A DNA stretch of 64,000 nucleotides from contig JBGSNA010000357.1 of assembly GCA_041739875.1 (NCBI GenBank), positions 1-64,000 of the forward strand, read 5' to 3'. The stretch is from JBBSJZ01 sp041739875 (GTDB lineage Bacteria > Planctomycetota > Planctomycetia > Pirellulales > Pirellulaceae). Below, in pieces: positions 18,199-27,371 of this stretch. Below the pieces are notes generated by a model that saw only the letters and a program-made list of their open reading frames with translations, was not told the origin of the DNA and did no database searches. Position 1 is the stretch's first letter. The number at the start of each line of letters is the position of its first letter. The position numbers and the translations under genes are program-made.

Positions 18199-21075
18199 AT
18201 GGACGCACACGACTCAATCCGCACTGACGCCTCGACGATTCATCGTATGGTGACATCCGATTCGCGAACCACACCGTCCTCAGCGTCGGGTGGCTCAGCG
18301 TCGGGTGGCTCGGCGTTGGCTGGTTCCGTGTCGGCATCATCGCTTGAAGAGGCCAAGACGGTGATTCGCGGTTCGTCGCGGTTTCCAACAAGTCCCAGTG
18401 GATTTGAAGCTGTCGATCGTACGCCAGCCGCCGTTGCCAAAGTCCTCTTGGGTCAACGCCTCAACCATTTTTTGCTGGAGGAGATGATCGGTGGCGGCGG
18501 TATGGGCGCCGTGTTTCGAGCTCGCGATGAACAACTTGATCGAATCGTCGCGATCAAGGTCATTCCGTTTGTGGGTGAAGATCCCGACTTACAACGTCGG
18601 TTTCGCAATGAAGCGCAAAGCGCCGCACGTTTGGATCACCCGAACATCGCGAGAGTATTTGATGTTGGTAGCCAAGACGATTGGCACTATATCGTTTTCG
18701 AATACATCAGCGGCACCAACATTCGAGATCAAGTCACGCGTGATGGACCGCACTCGATAGACGATGCGATTTACTACACATGCCAACTTGCCGATGCCAT
18801 CCATCACGCATCACAGCGTGGTATCGTGCACCGTGACATCAAGCCGTCCAACGTCTTAATCAGCGACGATGACCAAGTTAAATTGGTCGATATGGGATTA
18901 GCTCGAAGCGATAACTTTGAGCTGAGTGAAGACATGACGGCGAGCGGCGTCACGCTTGGCACCTTCGATTACATTTCGCCAGAGCAAGCTCGCGATCCGC
19001 GTGACGCTGATGTGCGAAGTGATATCTATTCGCTCGGTTGCACGCTCTATTTTATGCTCACCGGTCGACCGCCCTACCCTGGCGGAACGATGCTGCAAAA
19101 GCTGCTTAGCCATGGTAACTCACCACCGCCAGATCCGCGTGTGTTGCGAGCCGAGGTGAGCGAAGACTTGACTGCGATCATCCACAAGATGTTAGCCAAG
19201 TCGCCGGACCTGCGTTACCAAACCGCAAGAGATTTAATCGCTGACCTGAAAGAACTGGCCACTCGCGAGAATCTCACGCGTGCCGAAACACTTGGTGTCG
19301 TACCGGCTCCAGCACCAAGCACGTCGTTGCAATGGGTGGAGCAACACTTGCCATGGATGGTCGCAGCAACGATTCTGCTTGCCAGCACGCTTTGGCTACA
19401 ACTTGTTTCGGTCGCTTCGCGAGATGATCTAGCGTTAACACCGCCTAGCACCGCCGAAAGCCCCAATCGCCCACCTTTGAAACTGCCCGCCGAGGCTTCG
19501 TCATCTGGACCCAACGATATCAGCCCAGTGAAGGAATTGGCCCCAGCAGTGAATGTAACCTCCCGCACGGAGGGAACTCGAGACACAACACCAGGAAGCG
19601 TTTCAGCCGAATTCCCAGACGCTTCCGATCCGCCCAAGCTTGCGAACGTCCCTATTCCACTGGAGTTCATGGAAGACGGAACAGCAACGTCGGCCCTTTC
19701 CGATCCAACGTCACTTGAGAATACAGACGTGACTTCACCGCTCGCGTCGAGTCCAACCAACAAGTTAGCGACGTTGAGTGCCACACTGCCGCTATCGCCT
19801 TCGGCGAGCGCGCAAGTGATTCGCGTTTTGGGTGTCGAGGATGCGGACTCGAGCATGCTTTCGGCGAGTGGAATCGCTGTCACGCGTTCGCTATCGGAAG
19901 CGATCTATTGGTCGCGCCAATACGGCATCAAGACGATCGAACTTGCGACACCGGTCGTTCGCAGCGAACCCATTCAGATCATGCAAGATGGCCTAGTCAT
20001 CAAATCCATCGTTGGTGGAACCGTTGTGAGATTTGAATCGAGCGAAGAGATCTCCATGCAACGAACGCGGATGATGTCGATCGGTGCAAACAAAATCGAT
20101 CTGCAAGAATTGCATTTGCATTGGATTGTCTCCAGCGGCGAAGTCGATGGCGGCGCGCTAATCGCCATGAACGACAACAAGATGGTCCGACTCAGCAATT
20201 GCAGCATCACCGTCGAAAACCCAACTCGCCGCGAAGATGTCTACGCATTTGAAGTAGTCACGGATCCTGAGATGCTAGACCGTCGACGAGGCGATGACGT
20301 CGCATTGCCCTCCGGCGCGCTGCCGCTAGTCGCGATCGAACTTGAGAACGTCATTGTTCGCGGTGAGATGACGATGATCCATATGGATGTCGCCGCTGAG
20401 TTACAACTGCAATGGGACAACGGGCTACTCGCTGTCTCGCGACGGATGATCGACACAGCAGGGGCGCTCAACCAACCGGCGCCGACCGCAGGACCGATCC
20501 AACTTTCCATTAACCACCTAACGGCATACGCGCCACGCGGATTGGTACGAATGCGATTGGGAGTCAGTGGCGCCTACCCCGTTATGATCGACCGTGAAGC
20601 TCGCAACAGTGTCTTTGAGTTCGATCCCGGCCTTCCTCATTTTGAAATCACGGGTCTGACGAGCATTACGGATGAGTCCCTACTTGTGCGACTTCGAGGA
20701 GAAGCAAACGCGTACGACGCGGAAACGACTTTGAGTGATCCCGTCTTGGCTATCTCCGACCGCGCAGGAAACAAACGATCCGTCAAAATCGGTGATTTGC
20801 TTTCGCAGTCATTTCCTTGGGAGGACGAACGTTCACCGAGATGGGCCGTTCGTTGGTCGCGATTTGAATTGCCAGGTGTCCCACCAAGCCAGTTCACTCC
20901 AGCAGATTTCCATCAGGATGGAACCGTCCTGAGTGGCTTCGAGGAACAGAGATTGCCGAGGCTTCCCGTCTCAATTCTTTACTCAGACACCGATCCTCGG
21001 ATCCCGCCAGCGGCCACGGTTCCGGCGGAGGATACGCAGAGTTTGTTTAATCCGCAGGCTGAGAATGACGAATGA
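18199..21075 (+). CDS. membrane Ser/Thr protein kinase with large extracytoplasmic region
   Basis: A 958-residue Hanks-type kinase. A Ser/Gly-rich N-terminus is followed by the kinase domain (about residues 85-350): Gly-rich loop GGGGMGAVF, VAIKVI lysine, catalytic loop HRDIKPSNVL, metal-binding motif DMG in VDMGLAR instead of DFG, and SPEQ. One transmembrane helix follows at about 390-410 (WMVAATILLASTLWLQLV), then a Pro/Ser/Thr-rich linker and about 400 residues with repetitive beta-like content, which would face the periplasm. This layout is typical of planctomycete signalling kinases; the sensed signal is unknown. The ATG at 18199 is preferred to one four codons upstream. Confidence 0.9.
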   Translation: MDAHDSIRTDASTIHRMVTSDSRTTPSSASGGSASGGSALAGSVSASSLEEAKTVIRGSSRFPTSPSGFEAVDRTPAAVAKVLLGQRLNHFLLEEMIGGGGMGAVFRARDEQLDRIVAIKVIPFVGEDPDLQRRFRNEAQSAARLDHPNIARVFDVGSQDDWHYIVFEYISGTNIRDQVTRDGPHSIDDAIYYTCQLADAIHHASQRGIVHRDIKPSNVLISDDDQVKLVDMGLARSDNFELSEDMTASGVTLGTFDYISPEQARDPRDADVRSDIYSLGCTLYFMLTGRPPYPGGTMLQKLLSHGNSPPPDPRVLRAEVSEDLTAIIHKMLAKSPDLRYQTARDLIADLKELATRENLTRAETLGVVPAPAPSTSLQWVEQHLPWMVAATILLASTLWLQLVSVASRDDLALTPPSTAESPNRPPLKLPAEASSSGPNDISPVKELAPAVNVTSRTEGTRDTTPGSVSAEFPDASDPPKLANVPIPLEFMEDGTATSALSDPTSLENTDVTSPLASSPTNKLATLSATLPLSPSASAQVIRVLGVEDADSSMLSASGIAVTRSLSEAIYWSRQYGIKTIELATPVVRSEPIQIMQDGLVIKSIVGGTVVRFESSEEISMQRTRMMSIGANKIDLQELHLHWIVSSGEVDGGALIAMNDNKMVRLSNCSITVENPTRREDVYAFEVVTDPEMLDRRRGDDVALPSGALPLVAIELENVIVRGEMTMIHMDVAAELQLQWDNGLLAVSRRMIDTAGALNQPAPTAGPIQLSINHLTAYAPRGLVRMRLGVSGAYPVMIDREARNSVFEFDPGLPHFEITGLTSITDESLLVRLRGEANAYDAETTLSDPVLAISDRAGNKRSVKIGDLLSQSFPWEDERSPRWAVRWSRFELPGVPPSQFTPADFHQDGTVLSGFEEQRLPRLPVSILYSDTDPRIPPAATVPAEDTQSLFNPQAENDE
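18284..18328 (+). repeat. short in-gene Ser/Gly repeat in the kinase N-terminus
   Basis: Two near-identical copies of a 15-base unit (TCAGCGTCGGGTGGC type) followed by a degenerate third copy encode SASGGSASGGSALAG just after the kinase start. This looks like slippage-generated low-complexity linker sequence. Confidence 0.6.
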
Positions 21076-21108
21076 GGACGAAAATCGCGTTTTTCGCAGT
21101 CCGTTCGA

Positions 21109-21139
21109 TTGACTTCCGGTACCCCGCGTGACTTAAATA
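21109..21139 (+). promoter_or_regulatory. candidate sigma70-type promoter before the cytochrome-like gene
   Basis: TTGACT at 21109-21114 is followed, 18-19 bases later, by the AT-rich TTAAATAAT at 21133-21141. It lies about 120 bases upstream of the cytochrome-like start and just after the kinase stop. Read by eye only; planctomycete promoters are poorly defined. Confidence 0.3.
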
Positions 21140-21260
21140 ATGGCGTAGACGTCGCCGTTGTGTCGACATTCGTTTTAAATACGCTCGTTCCAAGTCGCTC
21201 CATTTCTTTGAAAATGTGACGCGACTTGAAATCCTGTTAAGACCGTTTTGGAGGAATTGC

Positions 21261-21656
21261 ATGAAACGCTTGGCTTTGATGTTCGGTTGCATGGTAATGA
21301 TGGCATCGCCCGCAATGGCGATCGCTGAGTTTGGGAAACAATGGAAAGAAAAGTACCTCAGCGGTGATGACGTTAGCGAAGAATTCAAGACCGCTGGCCG
21401 CAAGGCAGGCTGCTTCGCCTGTCACGTGAAGGACGAAGACAAGAAAAAAGTCCGCAACGAATACGGTCAAGCGCTTCACAAAATCCTCAAGGCCGAAGAC
21501 TTCCCGAAGGAATACCTCAAGGCGAATCCTGAAGAAGCTCAGAAGAAAATCTTCGAAGGTTTCGACAAGGCTGCCGACTTGATGAGCAAAGACGGCAAGA
21601 AGTTCGGCGATAAGATCAAAGCCGGCGAACTGCCTGCGACAGATAGCGGACTTTAG
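21261..21656 (+). CDS. small exported cytochrome c-like protein
   Basis: A 131-residue protein with a signal peptide (MKRLALMFGCMVMMASPAMA) and one CFACH haem-attachment motif (CxxCH) at about residue 50. The rest is Lys-rich and helical, with no obvious Met ligand apart from MSKDGKK near the end. GGAGG lies 6 bases upstream of the ATG, which fixes the start at 21261. A strong intrinsic terminator follows the gene, so it is probably a single-gene transcript with substantial expression. It may serve as a small periplasmic electron carrier; that role is inferred from the haem motif only. Confidence 0.8.
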   Translation: MKRLALMFGCMVMMASPAMAIAEFGKQWKEKYLSGDDVSEEFKTAGRKAGCFACHVKDEDKKKVRNEYGQALHKILKAEDFPKEYLKANPEEAQKKIFEGFDKAADLMSKDGKKFGDKIKAGELPATDSGL

Positions 21657-21695
21657 GTCGCTGTACGTTCTTTGTAACTCCCAACAAGACAAACT

Positions 21696-21730
21696 CGCCT
21701 GGCGACCTACGTGGTCGACAGGCGTTTTTT
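21696..21730 (+). terminator. intrinsic terminator
   Basis: CGCCT-GG-CGACC (21696-21707) pairs with GGTCG-AC-AGGCG (21713-21724) around the loop TACGT, with one internal 2x2 mismatch, and is followed directly by TTTTTT (21725-21730). It lies 40 bases after the cytochrome-like gene. Confidence 0.85.
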
Positions 21731-21768
21731 ATTCACTTCACGCAACTCTAACAATTGAGACACCCGTT

Positions 21769-22419
21769 ATGCATCGCTGTTTCGTTCATGCCCTTTCACT
21801 TTGCCTCGCGTTTGCTAGTGCCGCTTTGGCGATCGCCGAATCACCGTCCACTGTGGAAACAGGATTCGTTTCCTTATTCGATGGCAAGACACTCGACGGA
21901 TGGAAACCGTCGCAGGAGAACGCCGAAAACTGGAAAGTCGAAGATGGCACTATCGTTTCACAAGGCGAACGTTCGCACCTGTTCTATACAGGTGAACTCG
22001 CTCCACTCAAGAACTTTCACTTCAAAGCCGAAGTCATGACGACACCCGGCAGCAACGCTGGACTCTACTTTCACACCCAATACCAGGCTGAAGGCTGGCC
22101 AAAGTTTGGCTATGAATGCCAAGTCAACGTGTCGCACAAAGACCCCAAGAAAACCAGCAGCCTCTACGGAGTCGACAACGTTGACGATCCTGGCGTCAAA
22201 GACAACGAATGGTACACGCAAGAGATCATTGTCGAGGGTCGCCACATCGTGCTGAAAGTCAACGGCAACACGATGGTCGACTTCACTGAGCCCGAGAACC
22301 AAGGAGCGTTTAGCCAAGACTTCGAACGCAAACTTGGTGAAGGCACGTTCGCGATCCAAGCCCACGATCCGAACAGCAAGTGCTACTTCCGCAATCTGCG
22401 AGTCAAGAAACTCGACTAA
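21769..22419 (+). CDS. exported DUF1080 protein (3-keto-disaccharide hydrolase family)
   Basis: A 216-residue protein with a signal peptide (ending ALAIA, about residue 22) and one DUF1080 concanavalin-like beta-sandwich. Family marks are FVSLFDGKTLDGWK at the start, WKVEDGTIVSQG, NFHFKAEVMTTPGSNAGLYFHT, and GTFAIQAHDPNSKCYFRNLRVKKL at the end. Some members hydrolyse 3-keto-glycosides; others may only bind sugars. The expansion of this family in planctomycetes fits polysaccharide breakdown. It is convergent with the propeller gene. Confidence 0.9.
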   Translation: MHRCFVHALSLCLAFASAALAIAESPSTVETGFVSLFDGKTLDGWKPSQENAENWKVEDGTIVSQGERSHLFYTGELAPLKNFHFKAEVMTTPGSNAGLYFHTQYQAEGWPKFGYECQVNVSHKDPKKTSSLYGVDNVDDPGVKDNEWYTQEIIVEGRHIVLKVNGNTMVDFTEPENQGAFSQDFERKLGEGTFAIQAHDPNSKCYFRNLRVKKLD

Positions 22420-22440
22420 GCATTTTGATTTCGCTCGAAT

Positions 22441-22470
22441 GTTCGGGTCAAGTCATCACTTGGCCCGAAC
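22441..22470. terminator. 13-bp hairpin between convergent genes
   Basis: GTTCGGGTCAAGT (22441-22453) pairs with ACTTGGCCCGAAC (22458-22470) with one G-T-type wobble or mismatch and a 4-base loop. It overlaps the stop codon of the minus-strand propeller gene and could end transcripts from both sides. No U-tract is present. Confidence 0.6.
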
Positions 22471-23460
22471 TAGCTTCATGATTCGGCCATCCATGTTCCA
22501 ATCTTGAACGTAGAGATTGCCGTCCTTGTCCCAGTACGAACCATGAGTTCCGCTGAAAACACCTTCGATCCATTCTGCTTGCGGAACCTTGAAGCTCCCA
22601 CCCTTCTTTGGGTCTGGATTGTGCCCGAGCACGGCGATGATCGTATTGCTCTTGTCGAGAATGACCAAGCGTCCCTGCAAATCTGGCACCGACACATAAT
22701 CGCCTTGGATCGCGACCGATGTCGGCATTCCTAAACCTGTGACGACTTCCTCGATGAAATTGCCATCCAAGTCATAATGAAGCAGTCGGCCTTTGGGTTG
22801 GTGATTGCGATCACAAATCAGTAACCGAACCGGCTCATATCGCGTGTCGAGCGTCATTCCGTGAGCGGTGTTGAATTCTTTGAGACCGTTCCCTTTCGTG
22901 CCAAAGTGCATCACGTACTTGCCGCTGGGGTCATACTTGAAAATGTGGTTACTCGCATAGCCATTGGACAAATAGATGTCCCCGTTGGGAGCAACGGTGA
23001 TCGCTGTCGGGTTGAACTTGATCGCTCCGAGACCAGCTTCTTCGGGTAGTGTCAACTTCAAGACAATTTCACCCGACGCAGCATTGAACTTGATGCCTTC
23101 CGCATCGTTGTTACGAGCGCCATAGATAAACTCGCTTCCATTTTCGTCGCGAATTTCCATGTCGTGAATATTCGAGTAGTCTTTACCGAGGTACGAATGA
23201 ATCACCGCACCTTCGGGTGAGAACACAAACACGCCTGCGTTTGCACTGGTGTAGATGTTGCCTGACTTGTCGATCACCACCGATCCGTGTGTCGGTCCGA
23301 TCGCGGAACTTCCGTCTGGACGAAGTCCCCATCCAGGAACCGTATCAAACGTCATGACTCCACAACCCATTCGGACTGGCGTCTGTTTGTCTTCAGCGTG
23401 AACGGAGAAAGAGCTTGTGTGTAGAGCAACGACAGCAAGACAATAAAAGAAGTAACGCAT
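22456..23460 (-). CDS. exported beta-propeller (NHL-like) protein
   Basis: A 334-residue protein with a signal peptide (ending VHA, about residue 22) and repeated blades of the NHL/six-bladed propeller kind: GSVVIDKSGNIYTSANAGVFVF, PTAITVAPNGDIYLSNGYASNHIFKYD, TAHGMTLDT and GSYWDKDGNLYVQDWN. These proteins bind ligands or carry lyase/lactonase-like sites, but I see no catalytic signature. It lies 42 bases downstream of the esterase-SMP30 fusion on the same strand and is likely co-transcribed with it. Confidence 0.8.
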   Translation of the reverse strand: MRYFFYCLAVVALHTSSFSVHAEDKQTPVRMGCGVMTFDTVPGWGLRPDGSSAIGPTHGSVVIDKSGNIYTSANAGVFVFSPEGAVIHSYLGKDYSNIHDMEIRDENGSEFIYGARNNDAEGIKFNAASGEIVLKLTLPEEAGLGAIKFNPTAITVAPNGDIYLSNGYASNHIFKYDPSGKYVMHFGTKGNGLKEFNTAHGMTLDTRYEPVRLLICDRNHQPKGRLLHYDLDGNFIEEVVTGLGMPTSVAIQGDYVSVPDLQGRLVILDKSNTIIAVLGHNPDPKKGGSFKVPQAEWIEGVFSGTHGSYWDKDGNLYVQDWNMDGRIMKLVRAK

Positions 23461-23502
23461 GAGTTTAACTTGATTGGAGTGATTTAAAGAGAGAAAGGTC
23501 GA

Positions 23503-26100
23503 CTATTTTACGGTGAGTTTTCGACGAAAGACCGTGGCGCCGTTCGTCACGTAAAGGTACTCATGATTAGGACCAGCGAGCGTGCAACTCGTCAGCGGCA
23601 TCGCGGCGTCAGGCTTCGGTAGCACCCCGCATTGACGTCCAGTCGGATCAAAAATTTGGACTCCCAAGTCAGACGTCACATAGAAACGTCCGGCCTTGTC
23701 CACCGCCATCCCGTCACCTTTGGACACCGACAGATAGGGCGGCGGTTCGTTGAACTTGAATTCGCCTTTCGGGTCGATGGGAAGTCGCATCGTCATGGTC
23801 GGCATTTTTGCATCGAGTTCACCATCGACATTCACTCGAAACATCCAAACGAATTCACCACCGGAATCTGACACCGCTAGTGTGCCACCGTCGTTCGACA
23901 GGGCAATTCCGTTCGGACGCGTAATGCCTGTATCAGCAACGGTGACGACTCCGGTGCTCGTATGGATCCGTGTCACCCTTTGATCTTTCGTTTCCGTAAT
24001 GAAGATCCAACCGTCTGAAGTGACCGCCAAATCGTTTGGCGTCACATTGGTCGCGATCTCTCGGACTTCACCCGTCTTTGCGTTGAGCGAAATCACTCGT
24101 TTTTTCGCACCCTGGCATCCGTACAACAGCCCATCGGGTCCAAACTTCAAACCGCTCACGGCCTCCTTTGCAATTTCCACGCGATGATTGTCTACAGCAC
24201 TGACGCGATATACCGCTGGGGCTTTCATGTCCGAAAAATAAAAGTTTCCTTCCGCGTCTGAGCACGGCGCATCGGCGAATCCAAGATCGTCGGCAACCAC
24301 CTCCCATGACTCTCCGGGCACAAGCAAACGCAGGAGTGTCAAGTCACCCTTGAGATCTCCTTGGGTATCGAGCACGGGTTCATGCTGGTCTTTGCGCCAG
24401 AGCCATTTCATTGCCTCGGGGAATCGCCCGCCACCAAAATCTGCGTTATGCCCATAACCTTCTGCCCAATCAAATCGCACGTCATAGCCCATGTACTGAA
24501 GCGACGACGCCATCAATTGGTTTGACCACGGCCAGCTGCCAAATGCGTTGTCGATGTCGCCGCTGGTGTCGGCCATGTAAACACGTATCGGCTTCGGATC
24601 GGTTTTGCGAACCAAGGATGGATAAATATTTCCACCTCGCAAATTCGTGAAGCTACCGACGCTCGAATACACCTTTCGAAACGCGTCAGGATGTTCCCAC
24701 GCCGCCGTGAAAGCACAAATCGCACCGGAACTGGAACCGCCAATGGCTCGCATCTCTGGATCTGCGGACACGTTGTATCGCTTTTCAACTTCGGGAATGA
24801 TCTCCTCCAGCAGAAAGCGTGCATAGCGATCGCCGAGACCGTCGTACTCGTAACTGCGGTTGGATGGTTTACCGCCTTTCTTAAGAGGCTTGGATTTATC
24901 ATTACCAGGATTAATGAACACCGCGATCGTGGGTGGCATGTCGCCACGAGCGATAAGATTGTCAAACACAACAGGAACTCGCCATCGACCTGTCGTCTTC
25001 GCAAACGACTGGCCGTCTTGGAAAATCATCAGTGCCGCAGGCTGGTCTTTGCTGTACTGGGCTGGCACATAAATTGACCAATCACGCACCGTGTTCTCGA
25101 GAACCGTTGACTCCCACGGCGGCATTTGCTCAACAACGCCATGTGGGACGTCGTTGCGTTCAACCGCATCGAAGTGAGGTTCCCATGCGGGCGAGGTTTG
25201 CGGACTTGCACTTGCGGTGACCTCGACGTCGTTGGACCACAACCATCGAAGTGCATTGGGTAGTTCTTCGCCACCAAAAGCGCCACTGTGCCCACCGTCC
25301 GTCATCACGAGTTTGTGTTCGTTTCCCGCGAACTGCAATGCCGCAGCCAAGTCCTGGTTGGATAGTGGCCAGTTTCCAAACAAGTTGTTCAGATCGTCTT
25401 TTCCTTCTTGAAGATAGACTTTGATCGGCTTTGGTTTGTCTTTCGTTTTACGCACGAGTCCTGGATACGCCCAACCGCCACGGATGTTCGTAAAACTACC
25501 AATGTGGCTGAGCACTTTCCCAAACTCGCTTGGCTTTTCCCACGCAACGGTAAAAGCACAAATACCACCCGAGGAAATGCCACCGACCGCTCGCTGTTTT
25601 GGATCAGCCGACACGTTGAGACCATCCAAAGCAACGGGCAGAAACTCGTCGACTAGGAACTGAGCGTATCGTTCACCCAATGAATCATATTCAAACGAAC
25701 GATTACTGCGATCATTCGCATTTGGCTTGCCTGCAGCAACCGTACCTGGGTTAACAAACACTGCAATCGTGACGGGCATCGCTTTCTGGTCAATCAAGTT
25801 GTCAAACACCACAGGCACGCGAAACGCACCGTCCGCTTTCGCATAATTCATCCCATCCATGAATACCATCAAACTCGCTGGCTGATCCCCGGAGTACTGA
25901 GCCGGAACATACACACTGTATTCCCGTTTTGTGCCGGGAAAGATGCGGCTGTCGGAAAACACACCCCTGGTGACCTTGCCGTGCGGAACGTCATCCTTCA
26001 CTTGCCGGTCGGGCGACTCAGCTCCCCGCAGCAACGGGTTGCATTGAAACGCGGCGAGCGCGCAGAAACACAAAAACAAGAATGGGGCAGAAGGCTTCAT
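23503..26100 (-). CDS. exported tandem esterase-esterase-SMP30/gluconolactonase fusion
   Basis: An 865-residue protein from the ATG at 26100, with a signal peptide. Two similar alpha/beta-hydrolase esterase domains of the enterochelin-esterase/esterase D kind follow each other: each has VPHG, (S)VYVPAQYS-DQPA, RVPVVFDNLI, TIAVF(V/I)NPG, and a Ser nucleophile elbow (GGISSGG at about residue 174, GGSSSGA at about 454). The third part (about 590-865) is an SMP-30/gluconolactonase-like propeller with DGLLYGCQGAKKRV, NDLAVTSDGWIFITET and PNGIALSNDG. Both elbows keep Ser and Gly, so both may be active. It probably acts on acylated or lactone-containing carbohydrates outside the cytoplasm; substrate unknown. 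Confidence 0.88.
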   Translation of the reverse strand: MKPSAPFLFLCFCALAAFQCNPLLRGAESPDRQVKDDVPHGKVTRGVFSDSRIFPGTKREYSVYVPAQYSGDQPASLMVFMDGMNYAKADGAFRVPVVFDNLIDQKAMPVTIAVFVNPGTVAAGKPNANDRSNRSFEYDSLGERYAQFLVDEFLPVALDGLNVSADPKQRAVGGISSGGICAFTVAWEKPSEFGKVLSHIGSFTNIRGGWAYPGLVRKTKDKPKPIKVYLQEGKDDLNNLFGNWPLSNQDLAAALQFAGNEHKLVMTDGGHSGAFGGEELPNALRWLWSNDVEVTASASPQTSPAWEPHFDAVERNDVPHGVVEQMPPWESTVLENTVRDWSIYVPAQYSKDQPAALMIFQDGQSFAKTTGRWRVPVVFDNLIARGDMPPTIAVFINPGNDKSKPLKKGGKPSNRSYEYDGLGDRYARFLLEEIIPEVEKRYNVSADPEMRAIGGSSSGAICAFTAAWEHPDAFRKVYSSVGSFTNLRGGNIYPSLVRKTDPKPIRVYMADTSGDIDNAFGSWPWSNQLMASSLQYMGYDVRFDWAEGYGHNADFGGGRFPEAMKWLWRKDQHEPVLDTQGDLKGDLTLLRLLVPGESWEVVADDLGFADAPCSDAEGNFYFSDMKAPAVYRVSAVDNHRVEIAKEAVSGLKFGPDGLLYGCQGAKKRVISLNAKTGEVREIATNVTPNDLAVTSDGWIFITETKDQRVTRIHTSTGVVTVADTGITRPNGIALSNDGGTLAVSDSGGEFVWMFRVNVDGELDAKMPTMTMRLPIDPKGEFKFNEPPPYLSVSKGDGMAVDKAGRFYVTSDLGVQIFDPTGRQCGVLPKPDAAMPLTSCTLAGPNHEYLYVTNGATVFRRKLTVK

Positions 26101-26416
26101 AGGATTCGAACGGGTGGGAGTTATAAACGCTTCGGCAACGTGATCCATACCGAAAGCAGCTTGAATAACGGACGGAGGAGGAAAATTCGCAGGCACTAAA
26201 TCTTCCTTTAGCAGAAGGCCAAAAACAAGTAACCCAAGGTGAATTGCGCCGCAAGCTGCTTGAATCCTACTCCACATGTTCATCGACATGTGTCGTATCC
26301 AAGCTTCTGCCTTCAGCAATTCGGCATGTTCTGCGACTTGGAATCTGGGATTTGGATGAGCGCCGTGGTAATCTGAAGGAGTCTCAAATTACGGATCTGC
26401 CATGGAGTTTTTGTTG
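26101..26416. other. intergenic region between divergent genes
   Basis: About 315 bases separate the starts of the esterase fusion (minus) and the SHD1 gene (plus), so it must hold two divergent promoters. An open frame continues upstream of the fusion's ATG to 26319 but reads as non-coding. I see no RNA gene or strong operator; GGATTCGAAC near 26103 resembles a tRNA T-loop by chance only. Confidence 0.5.
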
Positions 26417-27358
26417 ATGTCGACCTCTACCTATCGAACCCTTTGCTTTGTCGGATTTTGCTGTATCCTCGGAACAGCCCAGTTCCTCGGAACAGCTCAG
26501 GCGAGAGAGTGGTCCACGCCTGGTGGTCATTACAAAGTCGATGCCGAGGCGGTAGCGTTCAATGACAAAACGGTTGTGTTGAAGAAGACCACAGGTCAAT
26601 TGGTCGCAGTTGAACTGAGCGAACTGTGCGAAGCAGACCAGGAGTACGTCAAGAGCAAGGAAGCAAAAGATGCTTATGCGGAAGCCGTCGACCAAATGCA
26701 AACTTGGACGGCAGCGGACGGCATGAAAGTTCGCGCCAAGGTCCTCGCGTACGGACGAAAGGATCTTGTCATCAATCGCCAACTGGGCAAGGTGCACATC
26801 AACGGATTACGGTTTTCGAAATACGATCCATTGCACCAGAAACTGATTCTCCGAATTCTTGCGCAATTGGAAAGCCAATCGTTTGAAGACGAACACAGCT
26901 TAGAGACTTGGGCAAAGGCACTGGGAGCCGCAGCAAAGACGTACCCACTCGAAGGCGTATTGATGCAGCTTGAAAGCGGTGACGAGATTGGTGTGCCGTT
27001 CTTTCTTTTAACCAATGAAGAACAACAATTGCTGCAACCAGGCTGGAATATGTGGCTCAAAGACGAAGAGAACGTGGAATCACAAAAACGAGAGAGTTTG
27101 TTGGTTCAAGCACAAGCGATGGAGTATCAACGCAATCGCGAGCAGCAACAACAGATCGAATCTGTGAAGCTAAACTTGCTGGCAACCGCAACGGGATTGA
27201 TTTCCATTTGGGAAGTGATGCTCGACCCCATTCAAGGAAACTACGGTCGCCGAACAAGCGTGCTTGTTCCGGCCACCAACAGTGAAGTTGCTGAACAAAC
27301 CGCGCTCCAGCGAAGCCCAGGATACCGAGTTATCGGCGTGCGTCGCGCAAGCAATTAA
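26417..27358 (+). CDS. exported SHD1-domain protein
   Basis: A 313-residue protein. After a signal peptide (ending TAQA) comes an SHD1-like domain (about residues 30-80): REWSTPGGHYKVDAEAV, KTVVLKKTTGQLVAVELSELCEADQEYV. A second related segment seems to follow (RTWTAADGMKVRAKVLAYGRKDLVI-like). The C-terminal half has a Gln-rich coiled stretch (NREQQQQIE). The ATG at 26417 is favoured over the one at 26402 because GGAG sits 9 bases before it. SHD1 proteins are numerous in planctomycetes; their role is not known. Its 3' end is 13 bases from the convergent mlaD stop. Confidence 0.8.
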   Translation: MSTSTYRTLCFVGFCCILGTAQFLGTAQAREWSTPGGHYKVDAEAVAFNDKTVVLKKTTGQLVAVELSELCEADQEYVKSKEAKDAYAEAVDQMQTWTAADGMKVRAKVLAYGRKDLVINRQLGKVHINGLRFSKYDPLHQKLILRILAQLESQSFEDEHSLETWAKALGAAAKTYPLEGVLMQLESGDEIGVPFFLLTNEEQQLLQPGWNMWLKDEENVESQKRESLLVQAQAMEYQRNREQQQQIESVKLNLLATATGLISIWEVMLDPIQGNYGRRTSVLVPATNSEVAEQTALQRSPGYRVIGVRRASN

Positions 27359-27371
27359 TCGCGATCGTTGG

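Noticed and set aside
26101..26125. GGATTCGAACGGG resembling a tRNA T-loop
   Set aside because: No paired T-stem, acceptor stem or anticodon arm can be built around it.
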